A DNA stretch of 64,000 bases. It comes from Candidatus Sulfopaludibacter sp. SbA3 (GTDB lineage Bacteria > Acidobacteriota > Terriglobia > Bryobacterales > Bryobacteraceae). The translations under genes and the position numbers were made by a program. Positions 15,662 through 25,015 of this stretch are shown piece by piece. Each line of letters begins with the position of its first letter. Within the stretch, counting starts at the first letter, position 1. The DNA lies in assembly GCA_945890485.1 (NCBI GenBank), contig CAMDCN010000006.1:372001-436000 (forward strand). The letters run 5' to 3'. Below the pieces are notes generated by a model, which searched no databases, was not told the origin of the DNA, and was given only the letters and a program-made list of their open reading frames with translations.

Positions 15662-16732
15662 TTATGGTGCCCACGCCGGATACGGGGGGTATCTGTTCTT
15701 GTTCTTTTCCCACCAAGATTTGATCGTCCCTCCGTAAGGGAACTGAAACTCGGTACCTACTTCCCGATTCAGGCGTCGGATCGCATTGACCTGAACCTCC
15801 AAGTTGGGGTCCCGCTCGATGATCTTTATCAGCACCGGAACCAATTCAGGAATGTTCTGCGGAAAGTTATAAAGGGCCATCAATCGCAGATCTGCTGGCG
15901 ATGCAAATAGTCGCCCCTGCCACTCGCCGATTGGGTACTCACGATCAGTCGGGTAACTCATTTCCGGCTCTGTTCTCTTCTGGAAGATGATCGACTCGAC
16001 TACTTGGCGTGCAAGGCTCGCTACTTTCGGATCGGACGCACTCTCCAGTGCCACCAGCTTGTCAAACGCCAGCCTTGAGTCGCTTTTTGCAAGCACGGCG
16101 AGCTCCTGAAGCTCAAGAACCGCATTGGTTCTGCTCAAAAGCGCCCCCACCTGTTCTGAAACTTGTCGATCTACGATTTCTTTCATCTGTGGTGAGGCAT
16201 TGAGCACTGCTCGCTTTGCCTCACCCGCTATCGAAGACGTAATCGCGGGCGACTGGCGGTTGACGGCAGCGGCAACTTCTGAGCGAATAGCGGGTGCCAT
16301 TTTGGTTGTTGTTATCGTTTTTGCTGTTTCCTCTACGACCCTAGCCACATTCTTTTCTTGAAAGGCTTGGCCTACTCGGGCCTCGAGTTGTTTCGAGACA
16401 TTGTCTTGAATGCGTTGCACGTTCTTGTCTACCAAGGCGTTGGCAAGTTCTGCTACTTTGGTGTAACTTCCTACTCCAACGAACGCAACGGTTACAGATA
16501 CAACGGCGACAACTACCCAAACGGATGTGCGAATAAGAAGAAAGGTTTTGTCGAACATCCCAGTGAAGATCGCGCGATCCTCTCTTATTCGGGCCTCTGC
16601 ATAGTCAAGGTACTTCCGTTCGCGATCGAGCTCCTGTTGCAAAAGGCGGATAACAGTCTGTTCACTGAGTTGGTCTGGACTTGGACTCATTTGAGATGGC
16701 GTGTCTGGTCGATCTGGGGGCTCGGTTGGCAT
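15662..16732 (-). CDS. membrane-anchored coiled-coil protein with HEAT-like C-terminus
   Basis: 356 residues. Charged coiled coil (about 22-60), one transmembrane helix (about 66-90, RTSVWVVVAVVSVTVAFVGVGSY), a long helical stalk (100-220), and a C-terminal region with HEAT-like helical pairs (LVPVLIKIIERDPNLEVQVNAIRRL). Convergent with ariB, 84 bp apart. Not a recognised phage structural gene; a cargo (moron) gene of unknown function. Confidence 0.65.
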   Translation of the reverse strand: MPTEPPDRPDTPSQMSPSPDQLSEQTVIRLLQQELDRERKYLDYAEARIREDRAIFTGMFDKTFLLIRTSVWVVVAVVSVTVAFVGVGSYTKVAELANALVDKNVQRIQDNVSKQLEARVGQAFQEKNVARVVEETAKTITTTKMAPAIRSEVAAAVNRQSPAITSSIAGEAKRAVLNASPQMKEIVDRQVSEQVGALLSRTNAVLELQELAVLAKSDSRLAFDKLVALESASDPKVASLARQVVESIIFQKRTEPEMSYPTDREYPIGEWQGRLFASPADLRLMALYNFPQNIPELVPVLIKIIERDPNLEVQVNAIRRLNREVGTEFQFPYGGTIKSWWEKNKNRYPPYPAWAP

Positions 16733-16764
16733 CTGGAATCCTTACGAGATGGGTCTTCAATCGA

Positions 16765-16770
16765 TGATAT
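16765..16770 (+). promoter_or_regulatory. possible -10 box TATACT
   Basis: TATACT lies 11 bases before the ATG at 16782 in an AT-rich patch; the -35 region is weak (TTACGA area). A transcript would start about 5-6 bases before the start codon. Confidence 0.3.
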
Positions 16771-16781
16771 ACTCTGGGGCG

Positions 16782-17141
16782 ATGAAACGCGCGCACGAGC
16801 AATATAATGATGCGGTCGGCACAGTTGCGATCGACTGGCACGATGGTGGACAACTGCACAGATTGGCGGAGGCCGTAGGTATCGATCTCAAACGCCATTT
16901 TCCAATTGGGATGTCCCTTAACCACGTAGATGGCGCTCTCAAGATATCTCAAATCTATTATGTGGACGCCTCTTTGCTGCCGGAGTACTCATTTGAGGCC
17001 GTCAAAGCCCATTTGCTTCATAATCCAGACGGCTATCTCGAGTCTGGCCCGCTTGACTTGACCGATGATTTCCAACTGAGACATCACGTAAAGCGGCTGT
17101 CTATCGAAGCCTTCGCGAAGGGATTCGAAGAGGTGCTGTAG
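16782..17141 (+). CDS. hypothetical protein
   Basis: 119 residues from MKRAHEQYNDAV (in-frame ATGs lie a little upstream). Soluble, mixed alpha/beta: DWHDGGQLHRLAEAVGIDLKRHFPIGMSLNHVDG. Divergent from the coiled-coil membrane gene, whose start is ~50 bp away. No domain recognised. Lower GC, like the PARIS block. Confidence 0.5.
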   Translation: MKRAHEQYNDAVGTVAIDWHDGGQLHRLAEAVGIDLKRHFPIGMSLNHVDGALKISQIYYVDASLLPEYSFEAVKAHLLHNPDGYLESGPLDLTDDFQLRHHVKRLSIEAFAKGFEEVL

Positions 17142-17184
17142 GCGCGGTTCAGGAAAGGGGTTGTGCAGTAGTGCGCGGATTCCG

Positions 17185-17490
17185 CTATCGCTGACTCCGC
17201 AGCCACTCCAGCGCCGCCGCGCCCGCCCCGCCACCCGCAAGGCCCAGGAGAGCGTTCAGCAGCGCCCCTTTACCCTTTGCTCGCTCAATCCAATCGTGAT
17301 GCCCCCCTACCTTCCGCGCCAACTCGTCGAAGTCGCGTTGCCGGCGCTCTTCGTTAACGTCTTGGGCCTCGAGCCTGGCAACAATGGCCGCGAGCAGGCG
17401 GCCCTCTTGCTCCTGCACGCCACGAATGTGGCCGAGCTGGGCAAGGATCTCGGCGGCCAGTTGCGGTGAGATGGTGTCCTTCTCTGGCAC
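17185..17490 (-). CDS. small coiled-coil protein with C-terminal membrane helix, lysis-like cluster
   Basis: 101 residues from a GTG that shares its G with the upstream TAG (TAGTG overlap). A helical, charged region (QEQEGRLLAAIVARLEAQDVNEERRQRDFDELARKVG) precedes a C-terminal hydrophobic segment (GALLNALLGLAGGGAGAAALEWL). Tail-anchored proteins of this shape sit beside holins in many phages (antiholin or spanin position). Role inferred from place only. Confidence 0.55.
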   Translation of the reverse strand: MPEKDTISPQLAAEILAQLGHIRGVQEQEGRLLAAIVARLEAQDVNEERRQRDFDELARKVGGHHDWIERAKGKGALLNALLGLAGGGAGAAALEWLRSQR

Positions 17491-17678
17491 TACTCGGCGC
17501 CCTTCTCGTCTGCTGCCTTGAGTAACCCGACCCCCGCGGCCAGGGGAACCGCTACGCGGGTCCAGCCTTCGGTAGTGTCGAGCAGATGCGGCGCCCGCCA
17601 GATCATGAGCGCCGCTACTGCGAAGAGAGCCACCGCCGCCAGGGTAGTGAAGGGGTTTCTCGGACTCTTGATGGCCAT
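17490..17678 (-). CDS. holin-like small membrane protein
   Basis: 62 residues with two membrane segments (TTLAAVALFAVAALMIWRA and VAVPLAAGVGLLKAA) and charged ends, the layout of class II holins. Coupled to the next gene by TAGTG. The endolysin is elsewhere (37.9 kb), so the lysis genes are split, and the holin assignment is tentative. Confidence 0.5.
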   Translation of the reverse strand: MAIKSPRNPFTTLAAVALFAVAALMIWRAPHLLDTTEGWTRVAVPLAAGVGLLKAADEKGAE

Positions 17679-17707
17679 CGGTGGTCTCCTGTGGGTTGTG
17701 TTGCTGC

Positions 17708-18166
17708 CTACGCCGCGTCCCAGACCTTCCGGACCGCCGCATCATACGCGGATTGAACCGAAGGAATCCGGAGGAAGCGTTCCCGCGCTGAGTTGCCGAT
17801 GTCGCCGACGTTCAGGGCGTCGAGTAGCCGCTCGGCTGCCGTCGCCGGATTCGGCGCGTTCTTTACAGTCAGGGCGACGGCCGCCAGGCTCTTGAAGCCG
17901 CCCGAGACCGGCATCTCGTTTCCGCCGTCAGGGTTGGACGTCGGCCCGTCGAGCCGGACGAACAGATGCGCCGGCGTCTCCCGGGTGATGCCGTTCTGCT
18001 CGAAGTCAGCGAGCTCGAGGACTTCGGCATTGGCACCGCCTCCGGTGGTCGCGATCGCGACGATTCCGCCGGTGACGATGCCGATCAGGTTCAGTTTGCG
18101 AACGAGAGGGAGAGCCTCTTCGAGCGCGATGTTTTCCGTTGCGTTGGGTGCAATGAACTTGCTCAT
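17708..18166 (-). CDS. hypothetical protein, first gene of the lysis-like operon
   Basis: 152 residues. Hydrophobic patch GIVTGGIVAIATTGGGANAEVLEL then a mostly helical Ala-rich C-terminus. Starts 8 bp from a 26-bp element also found upstream of terS, so it is probably expressed late. The conserved block plus GGTGAGGG before the ATG support this start. Function unknown. Confidence 0.6.
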   Translation of the reverse strand: MSKFIAPNATENIALEEALPLVRKLNLIGIVTGGIVAIATTGGGANAEVLELADFEQNGITRETPAHLFVRLDGPTSNPDGGNEMPVSGGFKSLAAVALTVKNAPNPATAAERLLDALNVGDIGNSARERFLRIPSVQSAYDAAVRKVWDAA

Positions 18167-18174
18167 ACCCTCAC

Positions 18175-18200
18175 CGTAACGGAGACACTCAAACCGAACG
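18175..18200 (-). promoter_or_regulatory. copy 1 of a duplicated late control element
   Basis: 24 of 26 bases match 37846-37871. On the minus strand it reads CGTTCGGTTTGAG, then one variable base, GTCTCCG, one variable base, TACG, ending 8 bases from the ATG of the downstream gene. The two copies precede the first genes of the two late operons and are the only long shared non-coding sequence I found in the prophage. TTGAG(A/T) could act as a -35. Confidence 0.55.
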
Positions 18201-18235
18201 ATTTGTTATGAATCTCTAGGCTCTAGGGCGAATAC

Positions 18236-19705
18236 CTATTGCGCTGGTGCCTGTCGCGAAGCAAGCCATTCCCTACTCAATCGTTGGGCCTGAGCGATTT
18301 CAGCCTGGCCCATTGTCTCCTCGAGAATCTTTCTGTATAGCGCTGACGAATTCCAGCCTTGAGCCGCAGCAAGGTTGTGCCACATGTAGGCAAGCACGGC
18401 ATCCTTAGGTAGTCCTTCCCCTTTCTGGTATGCCCGGCCCAAGGAAGACTGGCCCATGGCATTCCCTTGCGCAGCCGCTTTTCGAAACCACTTAACTGAT
18501 TCCGCCCAATCCTTTGGCACGCCCTCCCCACGGTAATATGCGTCTCCAAGGAAGGCTTGGCCGGTGGCGTCGCCATTTTCCGCCGCTCTTCGATACCAAC
18601 TAGCAGCCAGAACGGCATCCTTGGGAACACCATCGCCATTTGCATAAGCGTGTCCGAGAGCTAGCTGTCCGAGCTCGTTGTCTTGTATAGCTGCCTTTCG
18701 AAACCAGGCGACCGACTCGGCCGAATCCTTGGGTACGCCGTCTCCGAAACGGTATGCCTGGCCAAGCGCTACTTGTCCAGTCGAATATCCCTGTTCAGCT
18801 GCCTTGCGAAACCACTGAACCGCCTCTGCCAAGTCTTTGGGTACACCCTGACCATTGTGGTAGGCATAGCCGAGCAGCACCTGACTAACTGCATTCCCTT
18901 GTGCGGCTGCCATTCGATGCCATTTTGCTGCCTCAGGCAAGTTCCGTTGGACCCCGTCGCCCGAATGATATGCTTCCGCTAGATGCGATTGCCCCTCGTC
19001 GTTCCCTTGATCCGCCGCCTTCCGAAACCATTGAGCGGCCAGGACAGGATCCTGGGCTACCCCTCGACCATACTTATACGCTCTACCAAGCTCGGTCTGC
19101 GCGTCGGCGTTTCCTTGTTCTGCCGCCTTTCGATACCAAAACGCGGCGAGTTTTGAATCCGCGGGGACTCCTTCCCCCTTTTCATACATCCCTGCGAGAC
19201 TAAGCTGACTGACTACTTCCCCACGTTCTGCCGCTAGCCTAAACCACTTAGCAGCGAGTGGCAGGTTCGGAGTGACACCTCGCCCGCCTGCGCGGTAAAG
19301 CATCCCTAGGGACATTTGAGCGAGTTCCGAGCCGCGATCTGCAGCTTTCTGATACCACTTTGCAGCTTCGAGAGCGTCCTTCGCAACACCAGCACCATAC
19401 ATGTATGCGTAACCCACCCAGATTTGAGCGTGGACTTCCCCTTGCTTGGCTGCCAACAAATACCATCTAGCGGATTGAGCGAGATCTTTGGAGACCGTGT
19501 CGGTCCCATTCTGGTATAGCGACCCGAGAGCCATCTGCGCAGAAGCGTTGCCGGCGTTTCCCATATTGTGAAGTCGTTCCCACGCCTCTTTATCTCCTCG
19601 GCGGACTTCGCCCAACAGGTCGTCAGTTGACTGTCCGAAAGACGCTACCTGCCAGCACCCTAGAGCGACCAACATCACTCGGACAATTTTCACGCACCAT
19701 TCCAT
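18236..19705 (-). CDS. secreted Sel1-repeat (TPR-like) protein
   Basis: 489 residues from the Met that opens a Sec signal peptide (VKIVRVMLVALGCWQVASFGQ). The rest is eleven Sel1-like repeats of ~36 residues, each with the A.W(F/Y)RKAAEQG...AQ..LG.AY..G.GVPKD pattern. Sel1 arrays are protein-binding solenoids often exported to the periplasm. Lies between the lysis-like cluster and the tailspike on the late strand; a lysogenic-conversion gene is the best guess. The repeats are well kept, so it is under selection or recently acquired. Confidence 0.85.
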   Translation of the reverse strand: MEWCVKIVRVMLVALGCWQVASFGQSTDDLLGEVRRGDKEAWERLHNMGNAGNASAQMALGSLYQNGTDTVSKDLAQSARWYLLAAKQGEVHAQIWVGYAYMYGAGVAKDALEAAKWYQKAADRGSELAQMSLGMLYRAGGRGVTPNLPLAAKWFRLAAERGEVVSQLSLAGMYEKGEGVPADSKLAAFWYRKAAEQGNADAQTELGRAYKYGRGVAQDPVLAAQWFRKAADQGNDEGQSHLAEAYHSGDGVQRNLPEAAKWHRMAAAQGNAVSQVLLGYAYHNGQGVPKDLAEAVQWFRKAAEQGYSTGQVALGQAYRFGDGVPKDSAESVAWFRKAAIQDNELGQLALGHAYANGDGVPKDAVLAASWYRRAAENGDATGQAFLGDAYYRGEGVPKDWAESVKWFRKAAAQGNAMGQSSLGRAYQKGEGLPKDAVLAYMWHNLAAAQGWNSSALYRKILEETMGQAEIAQAQRLSREWLASRQAPAQ

Positions 19706-19802
19706 GCCAACCAATTTAGCTGATCGATAGCTCCGAGAGTTGTGGTAGGGACGCATTGCGAGCGGCGGGCACTACTTCTCGTTCCTGACCAAAGACGGTA
19801 GC

Positions 19803-21713
19803 CTATGGCGCCGCGCAAGTCCAGGCGAATACCAGCCCGATGCGCACGTCAATGCTCTTCAACGCCTGGCCAGCCCCGCAGTTAACCACTTGGGTCGGCG
19901 CCGGGGACCCCTGATAGCTGAGCGCTCCGAAGATGTTCACCCCGTCCACCTTCGTAATGCTGTTCGTCGTGACGCCGTTGTCGAAGGTCATCGGCGAGCC
20001 GACTACGATGTCATTCCCGCTGCTCGAAAACATCGTGCGATCGCCCGTTCCCAGCGCATCCTTGAAGTTGATCGAGTTGCCGTTCGAGAGGTTGATTTGC
20101 CCGAACAGAGCCGGGTTCGAGCCGAACTTGATGTTCCCGGCCACGATGTTCGAGAGATAGGCGAACTCCCAGCGGTGTAAGGGGTCGCCCAGGCTCGACA
20201 CGTTGTCCGTGGTCGGAATGATGCTCAGCTGGGGATCGTAGTCGTTCGCCCCGCGCGTGGCGTCGATCAGGACCGGCGCGCCGCTCGGGTTGAAGAAGTA
20301 GTTCTCGGCCACATTGCCGAAGGCAGTGTTTCCGGCGACGTGGATCCGGGTCCCCGAGTTCAACGAATACCCGTACCGCTGGCAATTCATCGCCGCGTTC
20401 CCCGTCACCGTCAGATTGTCGAGAATGACGGTGTCCGGGCCGCCGCTCCAGCCCCAAAAGAAATAGCAGTCCTGGGGGCCCACCGCCGTCGTTGTGCCCC
20501 GGACAGTGTTGCCGGCTACCACAACGTTTCGCGCAGAGCGCACCATGATTCCGGTGTAATTGTTCGCGCCCATGAACACGGTGTTGCCGGTTGCCGTGAT
20601 GTTCTGGCAGGCCGCCCCGATTTCGATGGCGACGTCGACAATGTTGGTTAGGGTGTTGCCGGTGATGGCAATCTGGTCGCACCCGTAAGTGTTCAAGGCC
20701 TTCGCACCGATCGTGAAGATGCCGTTCGCCTGGTTGATGTCCGAGATCGTGTTATTGGCGATGACGCCCCGGCTGCTCATGCTCTCCGGCGGCGTGTTGC
20801 CGATCAGCACGCCGGACCCGACCGTCATGTTCTTGATCCGGTTGCCGACGATGCGGAAGTCGAAGCAGGCATCGTCGAGCCAGACGCCATGCGCCTGAGC
20901 GTCGTGAATGAAGGAGCCCTCGACGCGAACGCCCGTCACCCCGCTGAAGTGAATCGCGCTCGAGAAGATAACCGTCTGATCACCCGCGCCCGCGTCCAGA
21001 TCCATGCCGATAATCGCGATGTTGGTGTCGCCTGGATTCGGGAAGCTTGCATTCCGGAGCAGGTCAGTATTGGCTAGCGGTTTTAGCTTGAGCTTGCCCG
21101 GCCCGAGCAGGGTAGTCCCGGACGGAACGATCAACTGCCCCACCAGACAGGTATTCCCGCTGTTGAAGGTGAGAACCTTTCCGGCCGCCGCAGTCAGCGC
21201 TGCTTGAATCGCCGCCGTGGTGTCCGTCACCCCATCGCACACTGCCCCGTAGTCGGCAACGGAAACCGTCTGGTCGAGCTTCGCCTTGACCGTCGACGGA
21301 GACGCGCCAGGCGCCGGACTCTGGTACCCGATCATGGCCGCACCCTTTCCGCTCGCTGTGCTCGCCAGGTCGGCCTTCAGGATCTGGCCCCATTCATAGA
21401 CGTTATCGACCGTCCACAGAACGACGTCCGCGGACGTGCGGAGCTCGAGCTTGTAGCTTGCAGCACCAAGCCAGACCGTCGCCCGGCCCGCCGCGTCGAG
21501 AATCACTGGATTTGGCAACGCCACGTTGCCCGCGGACGTGGTGTAGGTCGCCAGCGGAGTAGTCGTTCCCGCTGCATACGTGTAGAGCCTTCCACCAGCC
21601 AACGGCCGCCCGCTGTTGTCGAAGAATTGCAGCCGGGGCTCTGGCATCAGGCTTGCGACCTGGCCCAGCGCCGCCGCCGCGAACATCACACCGAAAATTG
21701 CCAATCTCATCAT
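19803..21713 (-). CDS. tailspike, pectate-lyase-like beta-helix, with N-terminal signal-like segment
   Basis: 636 residues. Residues 1-21 (MMRLAIFGVMFAAAALGQVA) look like a Sec signal, odd for a virion protein. Then a phage fibre head-binding-like domain (LQFFDNSGRPLAGGRLYTYAAGTTTPLATY, 28-110), a pectate lyase superfamily entry (VSVADYGAVCDGVTDTTAAIQAAL, 147-170), a right-handed parallel beta helix (about 200-500, many GNT repeats) and a C-terminal region (VSSLGDPLHRWEFAYLSNIVAGNIKFG) used for trimerisation in related spikes. It should bind and cut host surface polysaccharide. Same genomic slot as P22 gp9. Overlaps the upstream gene by 4 bp. Confidence 0.85.
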   Translation of the reverse strand: MMRLAIFGVMFAAAALGQVASLMPEPRLQFFDNSGRPLAGGRLYTYAAGTTTPLATYTTSAGNVALPNPVILDAAGRATVWLGAASYKLELRTSADVVLWTVDNVYEWGQILKADLASTASGKGAAMIGYQSPAPGASPSTVKAKLDQTVSVADYGAVCDGVTDTTAAIQAALTAAAGKVLTFNSGNTCLVGQLIVPSGTTLLGPGKLKLKPLANTDLLRNASFPNPGDTNIAIIGMDLDAGAGDQTVIFSSAIHFSGVTGVRVEGSFIHDAQAHGVWLDDACFDFRIVGNRIKNMTVGSGVLIGNTPPESMSSRGVIANNTISDINQANGIFTIGAKALNTYGCDQIAITGNTLTNIVDVAIEIGAACQNITATGNTVFMGANNYTGIMVRSARNVVVAGNTVRGTTTAVGPQDCYFFWGWSGGPDTVILDNLTVTGNAAMNCQRYGYSLNSGTRIHVAGNTAFGNVAENYFFNPSGAPVLIDATRGANDYDPQLSIIPTTDNVSSLGDPLHRWEFAYLSNIVAGNIKFGSNPALFGQINLSNGNSINFKDALGTGDRTMFSSSGNDIVVGSPMTFDNGVTTNSITKVDGVNIFGALSYQGSPAPTQVVNCGAGQALKSIDVRIGLVFAWTCAAP

Positions 21714-24700
21714 CGCTTCCGCTCCTCTTGGTTCAGCGGCTTGGCTTGATCGCCCGCCACCTTCAGAATGTTGGCCGCCGTAGCAGCCCGGCCTAAGCCG
21801 GTGTTGAACTTCGGATCCAAGCCTCTTGAAAGCGCCGCCACCGCCCGCGGCGAGTGCAGCAGCTTGGAAAGGGCGCCCGTCCCGATCAGCATTGGAACGG
21901 CAGTTGTCGGGTCGATTGCGATATAGCCGAGCCCCGCCGTGAATGTGTTTACCTTTGCCGTGCCCGATGGATTAGGGGTTTCGGCTGCTTTCTTGGCCAG
22001 CAGGAAGAAGTTATCCAGGTCCCGGATCTTCATCGGGTCCTTGAAAAGAATCTTCTTTGTCTCAGGGCCGAGGCTCTCCCAGTCGCGCAACATGGAAGCC
22101 TCGCGAGAAAACCCGCCCTCAGCCGTGGCCTTATTCAGCAGCGCATCAATGTAAGCACGGCCCACTCGAGGCATCTGCTCTGGCGCCAGCTTCGCCACTT
22201 CGCGAAGCCTTGCGATGCCGGCGTCTTTTGGCCAGACAAGCTTGTTGAATGCCTGCACCGGCTCAGCGTTTTTACCCTCAAGCGCCATCAGAACGTCCGC
22301 CGCATCGTACTTTGCGACCGTCGCCGTCCGGCCGTCTCGCAGGAGCTGGAGGCCTTCGGCGCCCCGCGGAGTCGTCGGCCGCGCCGTCTCCTCAGCGCGA
22401 GCCCGCGGCTTCGGCAATCCGCTGTTGGCGATCGCTTCCACGTCGCCGCCAAACGCCGCCGCGAAAGACTCGGCCGCGCTCGGAGGGTCGCCGAACAGCC
22501 CCGGGCCCCGCGCCGCGATTTCCGCATCGTTCGCGTACTGCCGGACGGCCGCCTGGACTTCCTGCATATTGCGCTGGGAGAGGGTTCGCGCCAACTCCAC
22601 CGACCGCGGAGAGTACTGCGCCTCGCCGAACAGCCCGCCCTGGTTCAGGAACACTTCGAGATCGCCGATACCGCTGGTTTTCGCGCTCTCGAGAATCCCC
22701 ACCGCTTCCTGCACAAACGGCGTCAAAGACCACTCGCCGCCCTCTACGCGAGCCAACGGACCCGCCACGCGCTCGAGCCTGGCCTGCACCACCGAAGGAA
22801 CGCTGTCGAGCTGGGCCGGATCCTCAAAGAAACGTCCGAGAAGCAGCTTGTTGATGCGCTCCCGGCCCGCCTTTGTCAGGCCCTTATCGCCCATGAACGC
22901 GGCCTGTTCTTGCGGAGAGATAACGCCGTCGTCGATCAGCCGTTGCAACATCGTGATGCCCTCGGCGTCCATCAGATCGGCCAGCGTTTTATTTGTGCCG
23001 AGGTTCTCGAGCTTGCCCCCGATCTCTTCGAGCATTTCGGGAGAGACCCGCCGCGAGTCCGCGATCGCTCGCTCTGCCGGCGTAAGCTCCGCCGTGCCCG
23101 TCTTGTTGAAATCCGTCACCGCGGCCTGCGCACCGCGCCCGGATTGCGCGGCCGGCTCTTCGATCACTCGCACCAAAACCGGTTGCTTCATGCCCTGCAG
23201 TTGCGCCGTGTCAATGCCGAACAGCTGGGCCTGCTGCTCAATCGATTGCCGGTACCGCTCGGCGCCGCGAGGGTTTGAGCGATACACGCGCTCGAGCGTC
23301 ATCAATCGGCCGTTGCCGCCGAGCGCTTCGCCGGCGCCGCTCAGAATCGGCGGCCCGTTCACGGCGTCCGGATTCGTGTTCACCAGATACCGCTCATCGA
23401 ACTTCGCCGGCGTCGCGTTCTCGAGCACCTTGCGCTGGTTGACTGCCTTCGTATAGTCGCGATCGTTCTTGAGCGAGTACCGCGGATTCGGCCGGAACGT
23501 CTCGCCCGAATGCGAGGCCCGCACGTCGGCCAACTCCCGCACTTCGTACCGCGCCGCGTATTCCTTCGGCGAGCCCGGCACGGTTACCGACGTCTGCACG
23601 CCACCCACCGGCGGCCGGACGGGCCCCGCCTCTTCCGCCGCACCCATCAGCGGCGCCGGACCCTGCGCGGCCCCCTCGACCGCTTGCGGCACGCCCCGGC
23701 CCATGCTCGGCGCTTCGTCGGCGAACTGCACCGCAGAGGCCACCGCCTCAGTAACCGCTTCGTCCAGCGACTTCAGCGCCGCGGCAGCAACGCCCTGTGA
23801 AAGCGTTCTCAGCTCCGGAATATCGTTGTATCGCGCAAGGCCCTTGATTGTCCCAAGGTCCATATCTACGACCGAGACGGACTCAAAGTCAGGGCCCTCG
23901 AGGATATTCTGCATCGCCTTCATTCCGGGCGATGCGCGTTCCTGCGTTACTGTCAGTTGGCGTTTGAGGCGATCATAGAACGGGCGAAGCTGCTCTTTTG
24001 CCGTCCGTAAATCCACCGGCAAAGGCATCTCCTCATAAACGGGCACCTCGACCATAACGGGGTTGCCGCCCTCGTCGAGGTTGCCCGACGGCACTTTTTT
24101 CGTTCCCGTCTGCACCGTGCGAAGGTTGGCCGGATCCGCTTCGATTTCCCGCAGCGCCTCATATGCGGCCCGCGCATCTCCCGCGTAGCCCTGCACCCGG
24201 CGCCGTACAGTGTCGATCGCGCCCTGCCCCGCCTGCTCGGGCACCACCGGCCGCGGCAAAACCTCATTTGCCAGATCTGAGCCCACCCGGGCGAACGCTT
24301 CCTGTTGCGCCAGTCTGGTTCCATTGCTCGCCAAAGCGCCCAACGGAGTGGCGTCCGCGGAGAATTGCGCCAACTGCACTGCCTTCGATCCGGTTTGCGT
24401 GGCAGCATCAAGGGGAATCCCACGCTGCAAGCCGAAATCGACAGCCGCGGCCAGTTCCGGCGTCGCGGGCTTCGGCAGGAGCTTGGTCGGAATGCGCTTA
24501 GCCACTTCTGGCATTGCCGCAAGGCCAGCCAGGTCGCCCACCGCCTCGCCAGTAGCAAACGCGTCGCCGGCGCCCGCGGCCGTGCCTAGCTTCTCGGCGA
24601 TGTGCGCCACTGGCGGCCCGATGCCCGGCAGCAGCCCGGCAACGAACTGGCCGCCCGCTTCGAGCAGCTCCCCTTGCCGCGCCGCGTCGTATGCCTTTTT

Positions 24701-25015
24701 GAACTGGTCGGCCTGCGCCAATACCAAATCGGTAGCCAGCGCTCCAGCCGGCCCTGCAACCATCTGCGCCACTTGGCCCCGCGTGTCCTGGGCAGGCGTA
24801 GCGATGCGCCTGCCCATCTCGTAAAGATTGGCCCCGGTGTTGACGATCAGGCCCTTTGCGGCCCCGGCGCCGAACTTCAGCGCCTCGTCCCACCAGCTGG
24901 ATTCCTTCGGCGTATCAGTTTGGCCCACCACGCGGAAGCCCGGAGGAGGTGGCGGTACGTCACCCGTAACGATGCGGAAGCCAGGAGGCGGAGGAGGGAT
25001 TTTGGGATCTGCCAT
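21710..25015 (-). CDS. large ejection/internal virion protein (gp16-like position) with ParB-like domain
   Basis: 1101 residues. N-terminus has two PPPPPGF(R) repeats (7-14 and 20-27). The centre (about 480-640) holds a ParB/DdrB-like domain with the GNGR motif (ALGGNGRLMTLERVYR), preceded by ADVRASHSGETFRPNPRY. C-terminal hydrophobic segment (GLGYIAIDPTTAVPMLIGTGALSKLL). Polyvalent domains of this type are carried into the new host with phage DNA. Position matches P22 gp16, the last ejection protein. ATGA-type overlaps or adjacency on both sides. Confidence 0.75.
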   Translation of the reverse strand: MADPKIPPPPPGFRIVTGDVPPPPPGFRVVGQTDTPKESSWWDEALKFGAGAAKGLIVNTGANLYEMGRRIATPAQDTRGQVAQMVAGPAGALATDLVLAQADQFKKAYDAARQGELLEAGGQFVAGLLPGIGPPVAHIAEKLGTAAGAGDAFATGEAVGDLAGLAAMPEVAKRIPTKLLPKPATPELAAAVDFGLQRGIPLDAATQTGSKAVQLAQFSADATPLGALASNGTRLAQQEAFARVGSDLANEVLPRPVVPEQAGQGAIDTVRRRVQGYAGDARAAYEALREIEADPANLRTVQTGTKKVPSGNLDEGGNPVMVEVPVYEEMPLPVDLRTAKEQLRPFYDRLKRQLTVTQERASPGMKAMQNILEGPDFESVSVVDMDLGTIKGLARYNDIPELRTLSQGVAAAALKSLDEAVTEAVASAVQFADEAPSMGRGVPQAVEGAAQGPAPLMGAAEEAGPVRPPVGGVQTSVTVPGSPKEYAARYEVRELADVRASHSGETFRPNPRYSLKNDRDYTKAVNQRKVLENATPAKFDERYLVNTNPDAVNGPPILSGAGEALGGNGRLMTLERVYRSNPRGAERYRQSIEQQAQLFGIDTAQLQGMKQPVLVRVIEEPAAQSGRGAQAAVTDFNKTGTAELTPAERAIADSRRVSPEMLEEIGGKLENLGTNKTLADLMDAEGITMLQRLIDDGVISPQEQAAFMGDKGLTKAGRERINKLLLGRFFEDPAQLDSVPSVVQARLERVAGPLARVEGGEWSLTPFVQEAVGILESAKTSGIGDLEVFLNQGGLFGEAQYSPRSVELARTLSQRNMQEVQAAVRQYANDAEIAARGPGLFGDPPSAAESFAAAFGGDVEAIANSGLPKPRARAEETARPTTPRGAEGLQLLRDGRTATVAKYDAADVLMALEGKNAEPVQAFNKLVWPKDAGIARLREVAKLAPEQMPRVGRAYIDALLNKATAEGGFSREASMLRDWESLGPETKKILFKDPMKIRDLDNFFLLAKKAAETPNPSGTAKVNTFTAGLGYIAIDPTTAVPMLIGTGALSKLLHSPRAVAALSRGLDPKFNTGLGRAATAANILKVAGDQAKPLNQEERKR

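Noticed and set aside
21854-23456. Plus-strand frames of 474 and 413 codons
   Set aside because: Antisense to the 1101-residue ejection protein; no ribosome site or domain, low-complexity Arg/Ser/Ala product.
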